This document shows, piece by piece, positions 8,173 through 16,489 of a DNA stretch of 64,000 nt; position 1 is the stretch's first letter; every line of letters starts with the position of its first letter. Origin of the DNA: Algivirga pacifica (lineage in GTDB: Bacteria; Bacteroidota; Bacteroidia; Cytophagales; Flammeovirgaceae); assembly GCF_039543525.1 (NCBI RefSeq), contig NZ_BAABJX010000020.1:124001-188000 (forward strand), in the 5' to 3' direction. Under the pieces are notes generated by a model. It saw nothing but the letters and a program-made list of their open reading frames with translations, made no database searches and had not been told where the DNA came from. A program made the translations under genes and the position numbers.

Positions 8173-9171
8173 TTACGCATTTCCGACCATGATAAAAGTA
8201 AGCGCTGCCGCTAGTTTAGCGGTCTGTCTATCCTTATCATATTCTGGATTTAGTTCAGCAATATCTGAAGTGATTACCTTTTGGGATTTGTACAATTTCT
8301 TGAATGTCTTGGTAAAGAAGGCATCCGGTACAATCCCTGTAAATGCCGTAGCACTTACACCTGGAGCATAAGCTGACGAAAATACATCCAAACAGTTCGT
8401 GTTATAGATGAAGTCTACCTTATCTACAAAATCACTTACTTCTTGGAACACCTTCGTGCGATATCCTTCATTGAACTTATCTCCTGTAACATAGGATACC
8501 CCATACTTTTCAGCAGTCTGATAAAGGCGCTTGGTATTGCTATTTTTTTGTAAGCCTAATACGAGATAATGAAACTCATTCCCTTCCTGCTCCATATCGC
8601 GAGCAATCTGCAAAAATGGTGTACCTGAACTTCCTACTCCTTCTTCCAGTTCTCTCATATCAAAATGGGCATCAAAGTTCACGATCCCTAGTTTTTTATC
8701 AGGATGCTTTTCTTTCATGAACTCCTTAATCCCCAGATAATGCCCATAAGCCACTTCGTGTCCTCCACCTAGTACGATAGGTTTATAACCCGCTTTCAGG
8801 ACTTTGGCGACTACCTTTCCTAAGGTTTCCTGCGCCCCTTCCATATCCTTATCGTTACATTCTATATTTCCTCCGTCAATCAATTTCAGTTGATCATCAA
8901 AATGTACCGGAAGATTCATACTAGCCTTACGTAAATCATAAGAACCATTCTTGGCTCCCGTACGCCCTTTGTTACGACGTACTCCTTCATCACACATAAA
9001 ACCAATTAGCACAACACCCCTCTCTGCAGGCTGTAAAATTGGTAATTCTTTTTGACTCAAATCAATGGCCTGTACAACCTGATGCCAACGCATATCCTCC
9101 CAGGCTGTTCCATCTATTCTCCCCTCCCAAAACGAGGGATCTATGGCTTTATAATTTTTAGCATCCTCCAT
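8173..9171 (-). CDS. hutG: Formimidoylglutamase / arginase-family hydrolase
   Basis: This ureohydrolase-fold protein probably hydrolyses N-formimidoylglutamate in histidine breakdown. The Mn-binding motifs are PIVLGGGHEVAYG, NFDAHFDMR and a third site reading NTNCLDVFSSAYAPGVSA. In classical members the third site is xDxD; here the first Asp position is Cys. The start was placed at ATG 9171 (MEDAKNYKA), giving 332 residues, because a farther upstream start at 9210 would lie inside the terminator hairpin of the preceding pfk gene. No other hut genes are in view, so agmatinase-like or other ureohydrolase activity is not excluded. Confidence 0.82.
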   Translation of the reverse strand: MEDAKNYKAIDPSFWEGRIDGTAWEDMRWHQVVQAIDLSQKELPILQPAERGVVLIGFMCDEGVRRNKGRTGAKNGSYDLRKASMNLPVHFDDQLKLIDGGNIECNDKDMEGAQETLGKVVAKVLKAGYKPIVLGGGHEVAYGHYLGIKEFMKEKHPDKKLGIVNFDAHFDMRELEEGVGSSGTPFLQIARDMEQEGNEFHYLVLGLQKNSNTKRLYQTAEKYGVSYVTGDKFNEGYRTKVFQEVSDFVDKVDFIYNTNCLDVFSSAYAPGVSATAFTGIVPDAFFTKTFKKLYKSQKVITSDIAELNPEYDKDRQTAKLAAALTFIMVGNA

Positions 9172-9202
9172 AGCTTTTAACTTTAGGGTTAGTATAATAC
9201 AA

Positions 9203-9227
9203 AGGCACATGCCGAAGACATGTGCCT
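9203..9227 (-). terminator. Terminator after the phosphofructokinase gene
   Basis: Perfect 9-bp stem AGGCACATG / CATGTGCCT with a 7-nt loop. Read on the minus strand it is followed by TTTGTATT. It lies 46 bp after the pfk stop and upstream of the formimidoylglutamase gene. Confidence 0.7.
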
Positions 9228-9272
9228 AATAATCTAATCAAATATATAATTTTTTCCTGAATACCTCTGGAA

Positions 9273-10616
9273 TTATTTCATCATTGGAGGCTGTCCTGTA
9301 GTCTCCAAGACACTCCACCAAAGGTCCCCATTAATATTGATTTTCTTACGTGTTTTTGTACATACAGGAATTGGCAGGTAAGTAAAGCTATGGTGCCAAC
9401 GACCTACTACGAAATCCGTTTTTCCTGCCATCACACCGTGAACAGCATTCAAAGCCAACTTAGAACAGAAGATACTATCACTTGCATTCGCTGCCTTTGA
9501 ACGGATGATATACGATGGATCAATATACTTCACCGTAGGGTCCATACCTTCCTTCGTTAGGTATTCTGTAATCTTATCTTTCAGGAACAGTCCGATATCT
9601 TTATAACGAATATTACCAGAAGCATCTTTCTTTACTTCCTCTTCGCTCAGATTCTCAAACAAGTTCTGTCCAGCTCCCTCAGCAACGACCACCAAGGCAT
9701 GCTTTTTCTCTTGCACCCTTTTCTTTAGCTCTGGCAAGAAGCCGTGTGGTCCTTCCAATTCAAATGGGTTCTCTGGTACCAGTACAAAGTTTACGTCTGG
9801 CATGGCCATCGCTGCATTCGCCGCAATGAAACCAGAATCTCTACCCATCAATTTTACGATCGCAACACCATTGTAAGCTCCCGTTGCCTCATTGTGTGCA
9901 TCACGAAGAATTGGGGCTGCTGTTGTAAAGGCTGTTTCAAAGCCAAATGTCTTCTGAATAAAGTTAACGTCGTTGTCAATTGTCTTAGGAACCCCTGCCA
10001 CAGCAATTTTCAGGTTGCGGCGCTTAATTTCCTCAGCAATGGCGTGTGCACCACTTAGGGTACCATCTCCACCAATTGTAAAGAGCATATTAACGTTATT
10101 ACGCACCAATGTATCCACCATCACACCAATATCCTGCTGTCCTCTGGATGATCCCAAAATAGAACCTCCAAACAGGTGAATATCCTTTACTACTTCTGGA
10201 TCAAGATTGATAAACTTGTGATTATACGCTGGATTCAACCCTTGGTATCCGTAAGGAATTCCAACAATATTCTGAACACCGTAACGATAATACAATCCCA
10301 TCACAATACTACGGATCACATTATTCAACCCAGGACAAAGACCGCCACAAGTCACGATGGCCGCTTTTGTATTGGCTGGTGTAAAATAAATCTTCTCTCT
10401 AGGCCCCGCTACCTCAAAGGAAATAGGCTCTTCGCCAGACTCTACTGCTTTTCTGAATCCCTCCACAGAGGCATCAAAAAGGACACGTTGGTCATCTTTG
10501 GCAAAATCGTGAGAATAATCTGGAGTATCGTAAGTGTGTACAAGTGGTGTTGTAATGGCGCAGTCGCCTAATGTTTGTACATGGAAATCTTCTGCTGAAA
10601 ATTGATCAATATTCAT
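9273..10616 (-). CDS. pfkA: 6-phosphofructokinase (long, plant/trypanosome-like type)
   Basis: This 447-residue phosphofructokinase adds a phosphate to fructose 6-phosphate in glycolysis. The glycine-rich start GGLCPGLNNVIRSIV and LFTIGGDGTLSGAHAIAEE bind the phosphoryl donor. Gly after GGD (GGDGT rather than GGDD) argues for ATP as donor. The catalytic loop is GVPKTIDNDVNFIQKTFGF, with Lys where bacterial ATP enzymes have Gly. The combination GGDGT plus PKTIDND is known from the ATP-dependent plant and trypanosome enzymes. A pyrophosphate-using enzyme cannot be ruled out by sequence alone. The amino-terminal extension of about 80 residues also fits the long type. Confidence 0.93.
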   Translation of the reverse strand: MNIDQFSAEDFHVQTLGDCAITTPLVHTYDTPDYSHDFAKDDQRVLFDASVEGFRKAVESGEEPISFEVAGPREKIYFTPANTKAAIVTCGGLCPGLNNVIRSIVMGLYYRYGVQNIVGIPYGYQGLNPAYNHKFINLDPEVVKDIHLFGGSILGSSRGQQDIGVMVDTLVRNNVNMLFTIGGDGTLSGAHAIAEEIKRRNLKIAVAGVPKTIDNDVNFIQKTFGFETAFTTAAPILRDAHNEATGAYNGVAIVKLMGRDSGFIAANAAMAMPDVNFVLVPENPFELEGPHGFLPELKKRVQEKKHALVVVAEGAGQNLFENLSEEEVKKDASGNIRYKDIGLFLKDKITEYLTKEGMDPTVKYIDPSYIIRSKAANASDSIFCSKLALNAVHGVMAGKTDFVVGRWHHSFTYLPIPVCTKTRKKININGDLWWSVLETTGQPPMMK

Positions 10617-10777
10617 TTTTAAGTTTTTTTCTTGGTTTGATTGCTTGTGGCGTAATGCAAAAATGCAGGAATCTACGCATTAAAAGGATGATAAATATTA
10701 TCAAAAAAATAATATAATAATCTCCAATTCGCCTCCTGTATGTTGCATCATTGATAATTTAACAAATCTATTAATTT

Positions 10778-11722
10778 TTATAACTTTTTCAATAAACCCT
10801 CTACTTTCTCTTGTTTCTTCTTCAAGGGCCAGAGGGAAGGAATCCAATGAATATCGACTCCATCTTTTTCCATTTTGCGAAACCAGGTCATTTGTCGCTT
10901 GGCAAAACGATGAATGGCCGTTTCCAAACGAGATAGCATAGTGGCTTTATCCAGTGCCCCCAACAAGTACTGGGTGATAAACTTATACTCCAATCCATAG
11001 TACATCAAATCCTCAGCTGTAGTTTTTTGCATCAACTGCTGTACTTCCTCAATCATTCCTTCCTCTACACGCTCATACAGTCTTTGTGTAATACGTTCTC
11101 TTCGGGTCTCACGCTCTACATGCATTCCTATAACTAATGGGCACAAAGGATAAGGAAGCTGTGCTGGCTCAAAATCTGGATGTTCCTTCAGGTACTTACC
11201 TACCTCAATCGCCCTAATGGTTCGTTTTCGATGGTGCCGATCAGCAAATTGCTTCCCATAATCGTAAGAATCCAGTTGCTCCAGCAACTGCTCTTGAGAG
11301 CAATCCTGTAACCTATCCCTTAACTCCTCATCCACAGGAATACTACTCAATCCATATCCTCGGAGAATAGCATCAATATACATCCCTGTGCCTCCACATA
11401 GAATCGGTATCTTTCCCTTCTCCCATATGGATGCATACACATTCCAAAAATCTTGTACAAACTCATGTACGTTATATTTGTAGCCGGGATCATGAATATC
11501 TAATAAATGTACCGGCACTTGTATGCCGTCTACCCAATAATCTTGATAATCCTTGCCTGTACCCAAGTCCATCTCACGATATACTTGACGAGAATCAGCA
11601 CTAATAATCTCCGTATTCATCTGCCTGGCCAACTGGGCCGCAAATGCCGTTTTTCCACTAGCGGTAGGTCCTGTAATCACAATTAGATTACATCTTGTAT
11701 TTTTATAGCTTTCCTCCTGCAC
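10778..11722 (-). CDS. miaA: tRNA dimethylallyltransferase
   Basis: This 314-residue enzyme transfers a dimethylallyl group to adenosine 37 of tRNAs that read codons starting with U. The P-loop is LIVITGPTASGKTAFA near residue 15, followed by IISADSRQVYREMDLGTGK, the ILCGGTGMYIDAILRG motif and the tRNA-binding part ending RFAKRQMTWFRK. The length is normal. It is divergent from the E1 dehydrogenase gene across a 242-bp AT-rich gap. Confidence 0.97.
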   Translation of the reverse strand: MQEESYKNTRCNLIVITGPTASGKTAFAAQLARQMNTEIISADSRQVYREMDLGTGKDYQDYWVDGIQVPVHLLDIHDPGYKYNVHEFVQDFWNVYASIWEKGKIPILCGGTGMYIDAILRGYGLSSIPVDEELRDRLQDCSQEQLLEQLDSYDYGKQFADRHHRKRTIRAIEVGKYLKEHPDFEPAQLPYPLCPLVIGMHVERETRRERITQRLYERVEEGMIEEVQQLMQKTTAEDLMYYGLEYKFITQYLLGALDKATMLSRLETAIHRFAKRQMTWFRKMEKDGVDIHWIPSLWPLKKKQEKVEGLLKKL

Positions 11723-11964
11723 TGTTCCAAGTATTGTTTTTTTTAATCAAAAAAATGAAAAAAAGATTATATATTTAAGTGTACATTAAACGCTTATCTT
11801 ATATTGATCACTTCCATTTTTATATGCTAATATTCCATCAAAAATACGATATAGGGAATAAGTTTACCTATGACAATAGGAAATGTAATTTAAATAATTG
11901 TATTTTTTCCCTATTTTGGCAGTGAGCAAGCTATTTTGACTGATAACATTAAGTAAAAATTACC

Positions 11965-14367
11965 GTGAAGCAAACGATCGAAAAAGGAGCATTAACCAAG
12001 GATGAAGTTCTAAATGACCTGAGGGTTGCGTTAGAAAGTCGTCATGCTAGTTATATTGGTAGAAAAGAAGTGTTCATGGGTAAGGCCAAGTTCGGCATCT
12101 TTGGAGATGGTAAAGAGCTGGCACAAATTGCCATGGCTAAAGCCTTTAAAAATGGAGATTTCCGTTCAGGCTATTACCGTGATCAAACATTCATGTTTGC
12201 TATTGGACAGCTATCTTTAGAAGCATTCTTTGCACAGTTATACGCTCACACTGATGTAGAAGCAGATCCTTCCAGTGCTGGTCGTTGTATGAATTCACAC
12301 TTCTCTACAAGAAGTCTTAATGAGGATGGGTCTTGGAAAAACCTTACAGAACAGAAAAACTCTAGTTCAGACACCTCTAATACCGCGGGACAAATGCCTC
12401 GCTTGGTAGGATTGGCTTACGCCTCTAAGCTTTACCGAGAAAATGAGGACCTACACCACATGACACAATTTTCCAATAATGGAAATGAGATTGCTTTTGG
12501 TACTATTGGTAATGCCTCTGCTGCCGAGGGACTTTTCTTTGAAGCCATCAATGCAGCTGGTGTATTGCAAATTCCTATGATGATGTCTGTATGGGATGAT
12601 GGTTATGGTATTTCGGTACCTAACAGCTATCAAATGACCAAGGACTCTGTTTCTGAGATCCTTAAAGGATACCAACGTACCAAAAAGCTCAAAGGATACG
12701 AAATCTATAAAGTGAACGGTTGGGACTATACTGCCCTAATCGATACTTACCTAAAAGCAGAAAAAGTATGTCGTGAAGAGCATGTCCCTACTTTTGTGCA
12801 CGTTACAGAAGTGACTCAACCACAAGGACACTCTACTTCCGGATCGCACGAGCGTTATAAATCTGCAGATCGTTTGGAGTGGGAAAAAAAGTATGACTGT
12901 CTTACGCAGTTCAAAGCTTGGGTTATTAAAGAAGGGTATGCTTCAGAAGTCGAGATCGAAGAAATCGAAAAAGCGGCGATCGACAAGGTAAAGAAAGCTA
13001 GAAAAACCGCTTGGGATGCTTTCCAAAACTCTATGCAAGGAGATTATGAGAAAGCCTTGGAACTCTTGAAAAGAGCTTCTAAAGCACTTCCTCAGAAAAG
13101 CGCCTTGGGACAAATCACCAACGAACTGGAGAAAACGCTTAACCCAATTCGTATGGATGCTGTTAGAAGCATCAAGAAGGCTATTCGTGAGATGCGCCAC
13201 GAGCAACTTCCTTTGAAAAAAGAAATGCAAGATTGGTTAAAACAAATTCTTGCAGAAAATGAAGAAAGATATAGCTCTCACCTTTACAGCGAGTCAGCGG
13301 AATCGGCCTTGAATATAACGGCTGAGGAACCTACATATGTAGAAAATAGCCCAATGGTAGATGGTAGAGAGATCATGCAAGCATGTTTTGATGATATGCT
13401 CGCCCGTGATCCTCGTGTATTTGCTATTGGAGAGGATGTAGGTAAAATTGGAGATGTAAACCAAGGTTTTGCTGGTCTTCAAGAAAAATATGGTGAACTA
13501 AGAGTAACAGATACTGGTATTCGTGAGGCAACCATTATTGGGCAAGGTATTGGCGCTGCGCTTAGAGGGCTTCGTCCAATCACTGAGATCCAATACCTGG
13601 ATTATATTTACTATGCTGTACAAACACTGGCGGATGATCTAACTTGTCTACAATACCGTACCAAGGGTGGACAAAAAGCACCACTTATTATCCGTACAAG
13701 AGGACACCGTTTGGAAGGCATATGGCACTCAGGTTCTCCAATCAGTATGCTTTTAGGCAGTTTGAGAGGAATGCACCTATTGGTTCCTAGAAATATGACC
13801 AAAGCAGCAGGTTTCTACAACACCCTATTGAAATCAGATGAGCCTGCTGTAATTATCGAGTGCCTGAACGGTTACCGATTGAAAGAAAAAATGCCAACTA
13901 ATATCGGAGAGGTTTGTACACCATTAGGGATACCAGAAACCATCCGAGAAGGTAATGACGTTACTGTCGTAACCTATGGTTCTATGTGTAGAATCGTAAT
14001 GGATGCAGCAGAGCAACTGTCCAAAATTGGTGTTCAGGTAGAGATTATTGACGTACAATCCCTATTACCATTTGATGTGCACCATAGTATTGTGGAATCC
14101 ATCAAGAAGACCAATCGTGTGGTATTTGCCGATGAGGATGTTAGCGGAGGAGCTACGGCTTATATGATGCAGAAAGTGGTAGATGAGCAAGGAGCCTATA
14201 GCTACTTAGATTCTCAACCAGTATGTATCTCAGCCAAAGATCACCGTCCTGCCTACTCTTCGGATGGAGATTACTTCTCTAAACCAAACGTAGAAACGGT
14301 ATTTGATAGAATTTACGACCTTATGAGTGAGGTGAGTCCTAAGCAATTCCCTCCACTATATGAGTAA
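11965..14367 (+). CDS. 2-oxoacid dehydrogenase E1, alpha-beta fusion
   Basis: This 800-residue thiamine-diphosphate enzyme is a fusion of E1 alpha (residues 1-450) and E1 beta (460-800), a form known in Bacteroidota and used for branched-chain or other 2-oxoacids together with E2 and E3. The alpha half has GYYRDQTFMFAIG, SAGRCMNSHFS and the cofactor region TIGNASAAEG...WDDGYGISVPNSY. The beta half has FAIGEDVGKIGDVNQGFAGL, EIQYLDYIYYA and IIDVQSLLPFD. The start is GTG at 11965. The Mg2+-binding pair usually reads Asp (GDG) and Asn (NN), but here reads Asn183 and Asp212. E2 and E3 genes are not nearby. Confidence 0.9.
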   Translation: MKQTIEKGALTKDEVLNDLRVALESRHASYIGRKEVFMGKAKFGIFGDGKELAQIAMAKAFKNGDFRSGYYRDQTFMFAIGQLSLEAFFAQLYAHTDVEADPSSAGRCMNSHFSTRSLNEDGSWKNLTEQKNSSSDTSNTAGQMPRLVGLAYASKLYRENEDLHHMTQFSNNGNEIAFGTIGNASAAEGLFFEAINAAGVLQIPMMMSVWDDGYGISVPNSYQMTKDSVSEILKGYQRTKKLKGYEIYKVNGWDYTALIDTYLKAEKVCREEHVPTFVHVTEVTQPQGHSTSGSHERYKSADRLEWEKKYDCLTQFKAWVIKEGYASEVEIEEIEKAAIDKVKKARKTAWDAFQNSMQGDYEKALELLKRASKALPQKSALGQITNELEKTLNPIRMDAVRSIKKAIREMRHEQLPLKKEMQDWLKQILAENEERYSSHLYSESAESALNITAEEPTYVENSPMVDGREIMQACFDDMLARDPRVFAIGEDVGKIGDVNQGFAGLQEKYGELRVTDTGIREATIIGQGIGAALRGLRPITEIQYLDYIYYAVQTLADDLTCLQYRTKGGQKAPLIIRTRGHRLEGIWHSGSPISMLLGSLRGMHLLVPRNMTKAAGFYNTLLKSDEPAVIIECLNGYRLKEKMPTNIGEVCTPLGIPETIREGNDVTVVTYGSMCRIVMDAAEQLSKIGVQVEIIDVQSLLPFDVHHSIVESIKKTNRVVFADEDVSGGATAYMMQKVVDEQGAYSYLDSQPVCISAKDHRPAYSSDGDYFSKPNVETVFDRIYDLMSEVSPKQFPPLYE

Positions 14368-14376
14368 TTTATAGAG

Positions 14377-14417
14377 AAAAAGAAAGGGCGACCCTAAGGG
14401 TCGCCCTTTCTTTTTTT
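14377..14417. terminator. Strong bidirectional terminator
   Basis: GC-rich stem AAAGGGCGACCC / GGGTCGCCCTTT with a 3-nt loop, A-rich before and T-rich after (TTCTTTTTTT). It lies between the convergent E1 and NfeD genes and can serve both. Confidence 0.93.
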
Positions 14418-14422
14418 CAATA

Positions 14423-14887
14423 TTACACTTCTTCTACATAGATCTTCACTCCTTCTACTCGTGTCACTCTGACGGAAGTATTGGTATTGACAAACTGCCC
14501 AAACGTACATACCTCACGGATATCTCCATCAAAATTAGCCGATCCTGATGGACGCAAAGCAGAAACCGTCAATCCTATATCTCCGACCTCTAAAGGAAGA
14601 TCATCTTCATTGACCTTACTATCTATTGATTTTTTAAGTGCTAATTGGTTCCATGTATTAGAACGAAAGCTCTGAATAAAAGCCGCCAAGGTAACCACTA
14701 AAGTACCGGCGAGAATCATATGTCCTGTCATCGCTCCAAAGAACTCATAGCCCATATAGATTCCTGACAAAGCTGCCAAAAAGCCTAATACACCAGCAAT
14801 CGTTGTTCCTGGTATCAAGAAAAACTCCACCAGCAATAATATCACTCCAAATCCTAATAAGGACAGTACCATGATCCAATCTCCCAT
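14423..14887 (-). CDS. NfeD-family membrane protein
   Basis: This 154-residue protein has an amino-terminal membrane part with three hydrophobic segments (about residues 5-25 LSLLGFGVILLLVEFFLIPG, 28-48 and 53-72). A carboxyl-terminal OB-like domain has the NfeD pattern: GDIGLTVSALRPSGSANFDGDIREVCTFGQFVNTNTSVRVTRVEGVKIYVEEV. The family partners with stomatin/flotillin-like proteins and has a role in membrane quality control. No stomatin gene is adjacent. The stop lies 5 bp from the shared terminator. Confidence 0.9.
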   Translation of the reverse strand: MGDWIMVLSLLGFGVILLLVEFFLIPGTTIAGVLGFLAALSGIYMGYEFFGAMTGHMILAGTLVVTLAAFIQSFRSNTWNQLALKKSIDSKVNEDDLPLEVGDIGLTVSALRPSGSANFDGDIREVCTFGQFVNTNTSVRVTRVEGVKIYVEEV

Positions 14888-15000
14888 AGTCTATATATTT
14901 TTTATCTTACCGATGCTTTCAAAAAAGTAAGAAAACATACATTCAATTGTCTTTATGTATTTATACGAATAAAAAAGCAATTAGTCTAATAAATAAAAAA

Positions 15001-15136
15001 GTTCATAATGTTTAATTACAATGACTACATCATTGTGATCATGATGTTTAGTTGAGTTCTTGAATTTACCTTTGGGTGTAGTCAATATTTCAACTAAACA
15101 GCATGAACGGGCAAAGCCCAATTAAACATTATGAAC
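15001..15136. repeat. Palindrome with GTTCATAATGTTTAATT ends
   Basis: A perfect 17-bp inverted pair occurs at 15001-15017 and 15120-15136, with a second inner pair around ATGTTTAGTTGA / TCAACTAAACAGCAT. It lies between the NfeD start and the stop of the gene at 15160. The same vocabulary (TTCATAATGTTTAGTTGAG) builds the palindrome at 20151. Confidence 0.9.
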
Positions 15137-15159
15137 AACAAGCTTTTTTAGCTGCAGCT

Positions 15160-15951
15160 CTATTCCTTATAAAACTTACCTGTTTTATTATCGTAAGTCA
15201 GATAGTAGCTTTTACCTTTTGATAAAGCCGAACAATCTACGACATCTCCTTCCCCCTTCAACACAACCTTACCATGAATATCCATCACAGAATATTTCAC
15301 CATTCGGCTGAAGAATAACTCTTTTTCTACTCTCTTAGGGTAAAATGTCACCATTTCCTGTTCAGAGTTGATCTCAAGCATTGGAGAAACTGTTACCTTT
15401 CCATCCGGTTTGATGTAGATAATTTTATACTGATTCAGCCCTTCATGGTGACGCACAGGAATAGAATAGAAATTATATCGCTCACTTCCTTTTCCACTCA
15501 CCATCTTCACCTCTTCCCATTCACTAATCAACCACTTCATCACCAAGAAATAGCCTCCATCAATCTCTCCAGATGTCGTCCAAACGATCTTGTCATCGTC
15601 TACCTTAGAACGGCTAAATATAAATTGTCCTGCTACTTTTTTAATGGCATTAGGGTTAATCACTTTAGGTGTACATCCTTCATTGTGTACTATTAGAATA
15701 TCTATATCCTGATCTCTATGCAAATGAGACAAGTCCAGAATGAAGGCCCTCTGTTTAGGGGATTCTAATTGTTTTTTACCGTTAACATACACTTCCTGTA
15801 CACAGGGTGTTCCACTCTCATCAATAGGGTTTTCAATATATAAGTTACTACCCTTATAGACGCCAGATAACTTGATTTCTGCTGCGCATAAAGGCGTAAT
15901 CCAATAGGTAAATAATATGGATAGTACAAGAATCTTCAGATTGCTAATCAT
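15160..15951 (-). CDS. Secreted protein, possible degenerate T9SS sorting tail
   Basis: This 263-residue protein starts at ATG 15951 (MISNLKILVLSILFTYWI...CAAE), which gives a clean signal peptide; an upstream ATG at 15993 would add 14 residues. The middle is beta-rich with no catalytic motif recognised. The end resembles a T9SS type A sorting domain: YSVMDIHGKVVLKGEGDVVDCSALSKGKSYYLTYDN follows the usual plan (strand, G-x-V-V, D-x-S-x-L-x-x-G, hydrophobic strand), but the normal G-x-Y/F strand is weak. It is probably a periplasmic or surface protein. Function unknown. Confidence 0.65.
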   Translation of the reverse strand: MISNLKILVLSILFTYWITPLCAAEIKLSGVYKGSNLYIENPIDESGTPCVQEVYVNGKKQLESPKQRAFILDLSHLHRDQDIDILIVHNEGCTPKVINPNAIKKVAGQFIFSRSKVDDDKIVWTTSGEIDGGYFLVMKWLISEWEEVKMVSGKGSERYNFYSIPVRHHEGLNQYKIIYIKPDGKVTVSPMLEINSEQEMVTFYPKRVEKELFFSRMVKYSVMDIHGKVVLKGEGDVVDCSALSKGKSYYLTYDNKTGKFYKE

Positions 15952-16489
15952 TATACCAAGAAGATTTATTTTAGTTAGATATTGACCAATCAACAGTCAT
16001 AAGTAGGAATGTCAAGGACAAAATACCTTATACATTCACGTAATAGTTTTTTAGCTAAGCAATAACCTAGATCACATCTAGGTTAATATATGGTGTAAAT
16101 TTTGAAAACAAATGTAAACAAATATTATAAAAAAAATACTACATAGGCCATTTATTCATGGGTAATTAACATATGTATATAATCTTAACAAGACTCCCCT
16201 ACACAACCCATTTCCTGCATATTACTTCTCTTATTAGGGACAACTGTATTCTGTTATTCGTCAAAAAAATCCAATAAAAATAATTTTTAGAGTTCGCTTA
16301 TATAAACAACAGCTTGACTGGTATAATCCCCCCTTGAGGATGTGATTTTTTTTAAGAAAGGCGTAGAAACAGGAATATAATCGCCTTTCACCTTTTACTT
16401 TCTCTACTATGGAGTTTTAAAGTTTGGAACTTTACCGTATTATCTCTAAAATCATATATTACCTTGCTAAATAACAAAACCAGAAAAAC
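15952..16489. other. Divergent intergenic region with an 11-bp inverted repeat
   Basis: This 538-bp AT-rich gap lies between a minus-strand secreted gene and the plus-strand caspase-like gene, so both promoters should be here. The main feature is a perfect inverted repeat at 16062-16086, ATAACCTAGAT / ATCTAGGTTAT with a CAC spacer, placed like a regulator operator or a leader hairpin. No clear TAnnTTTG box, RNA gene or reading frame was found in the rest. Confidence 0.5.

Noticed and set aside
9172..9210. Upstream ATG of the formimidoylglutamase frame at 9210
   Set aside because: It lies in the terminator hairpin of the preceding pfk gene and would add an unusual MCLC start; ATG 9171 is better.
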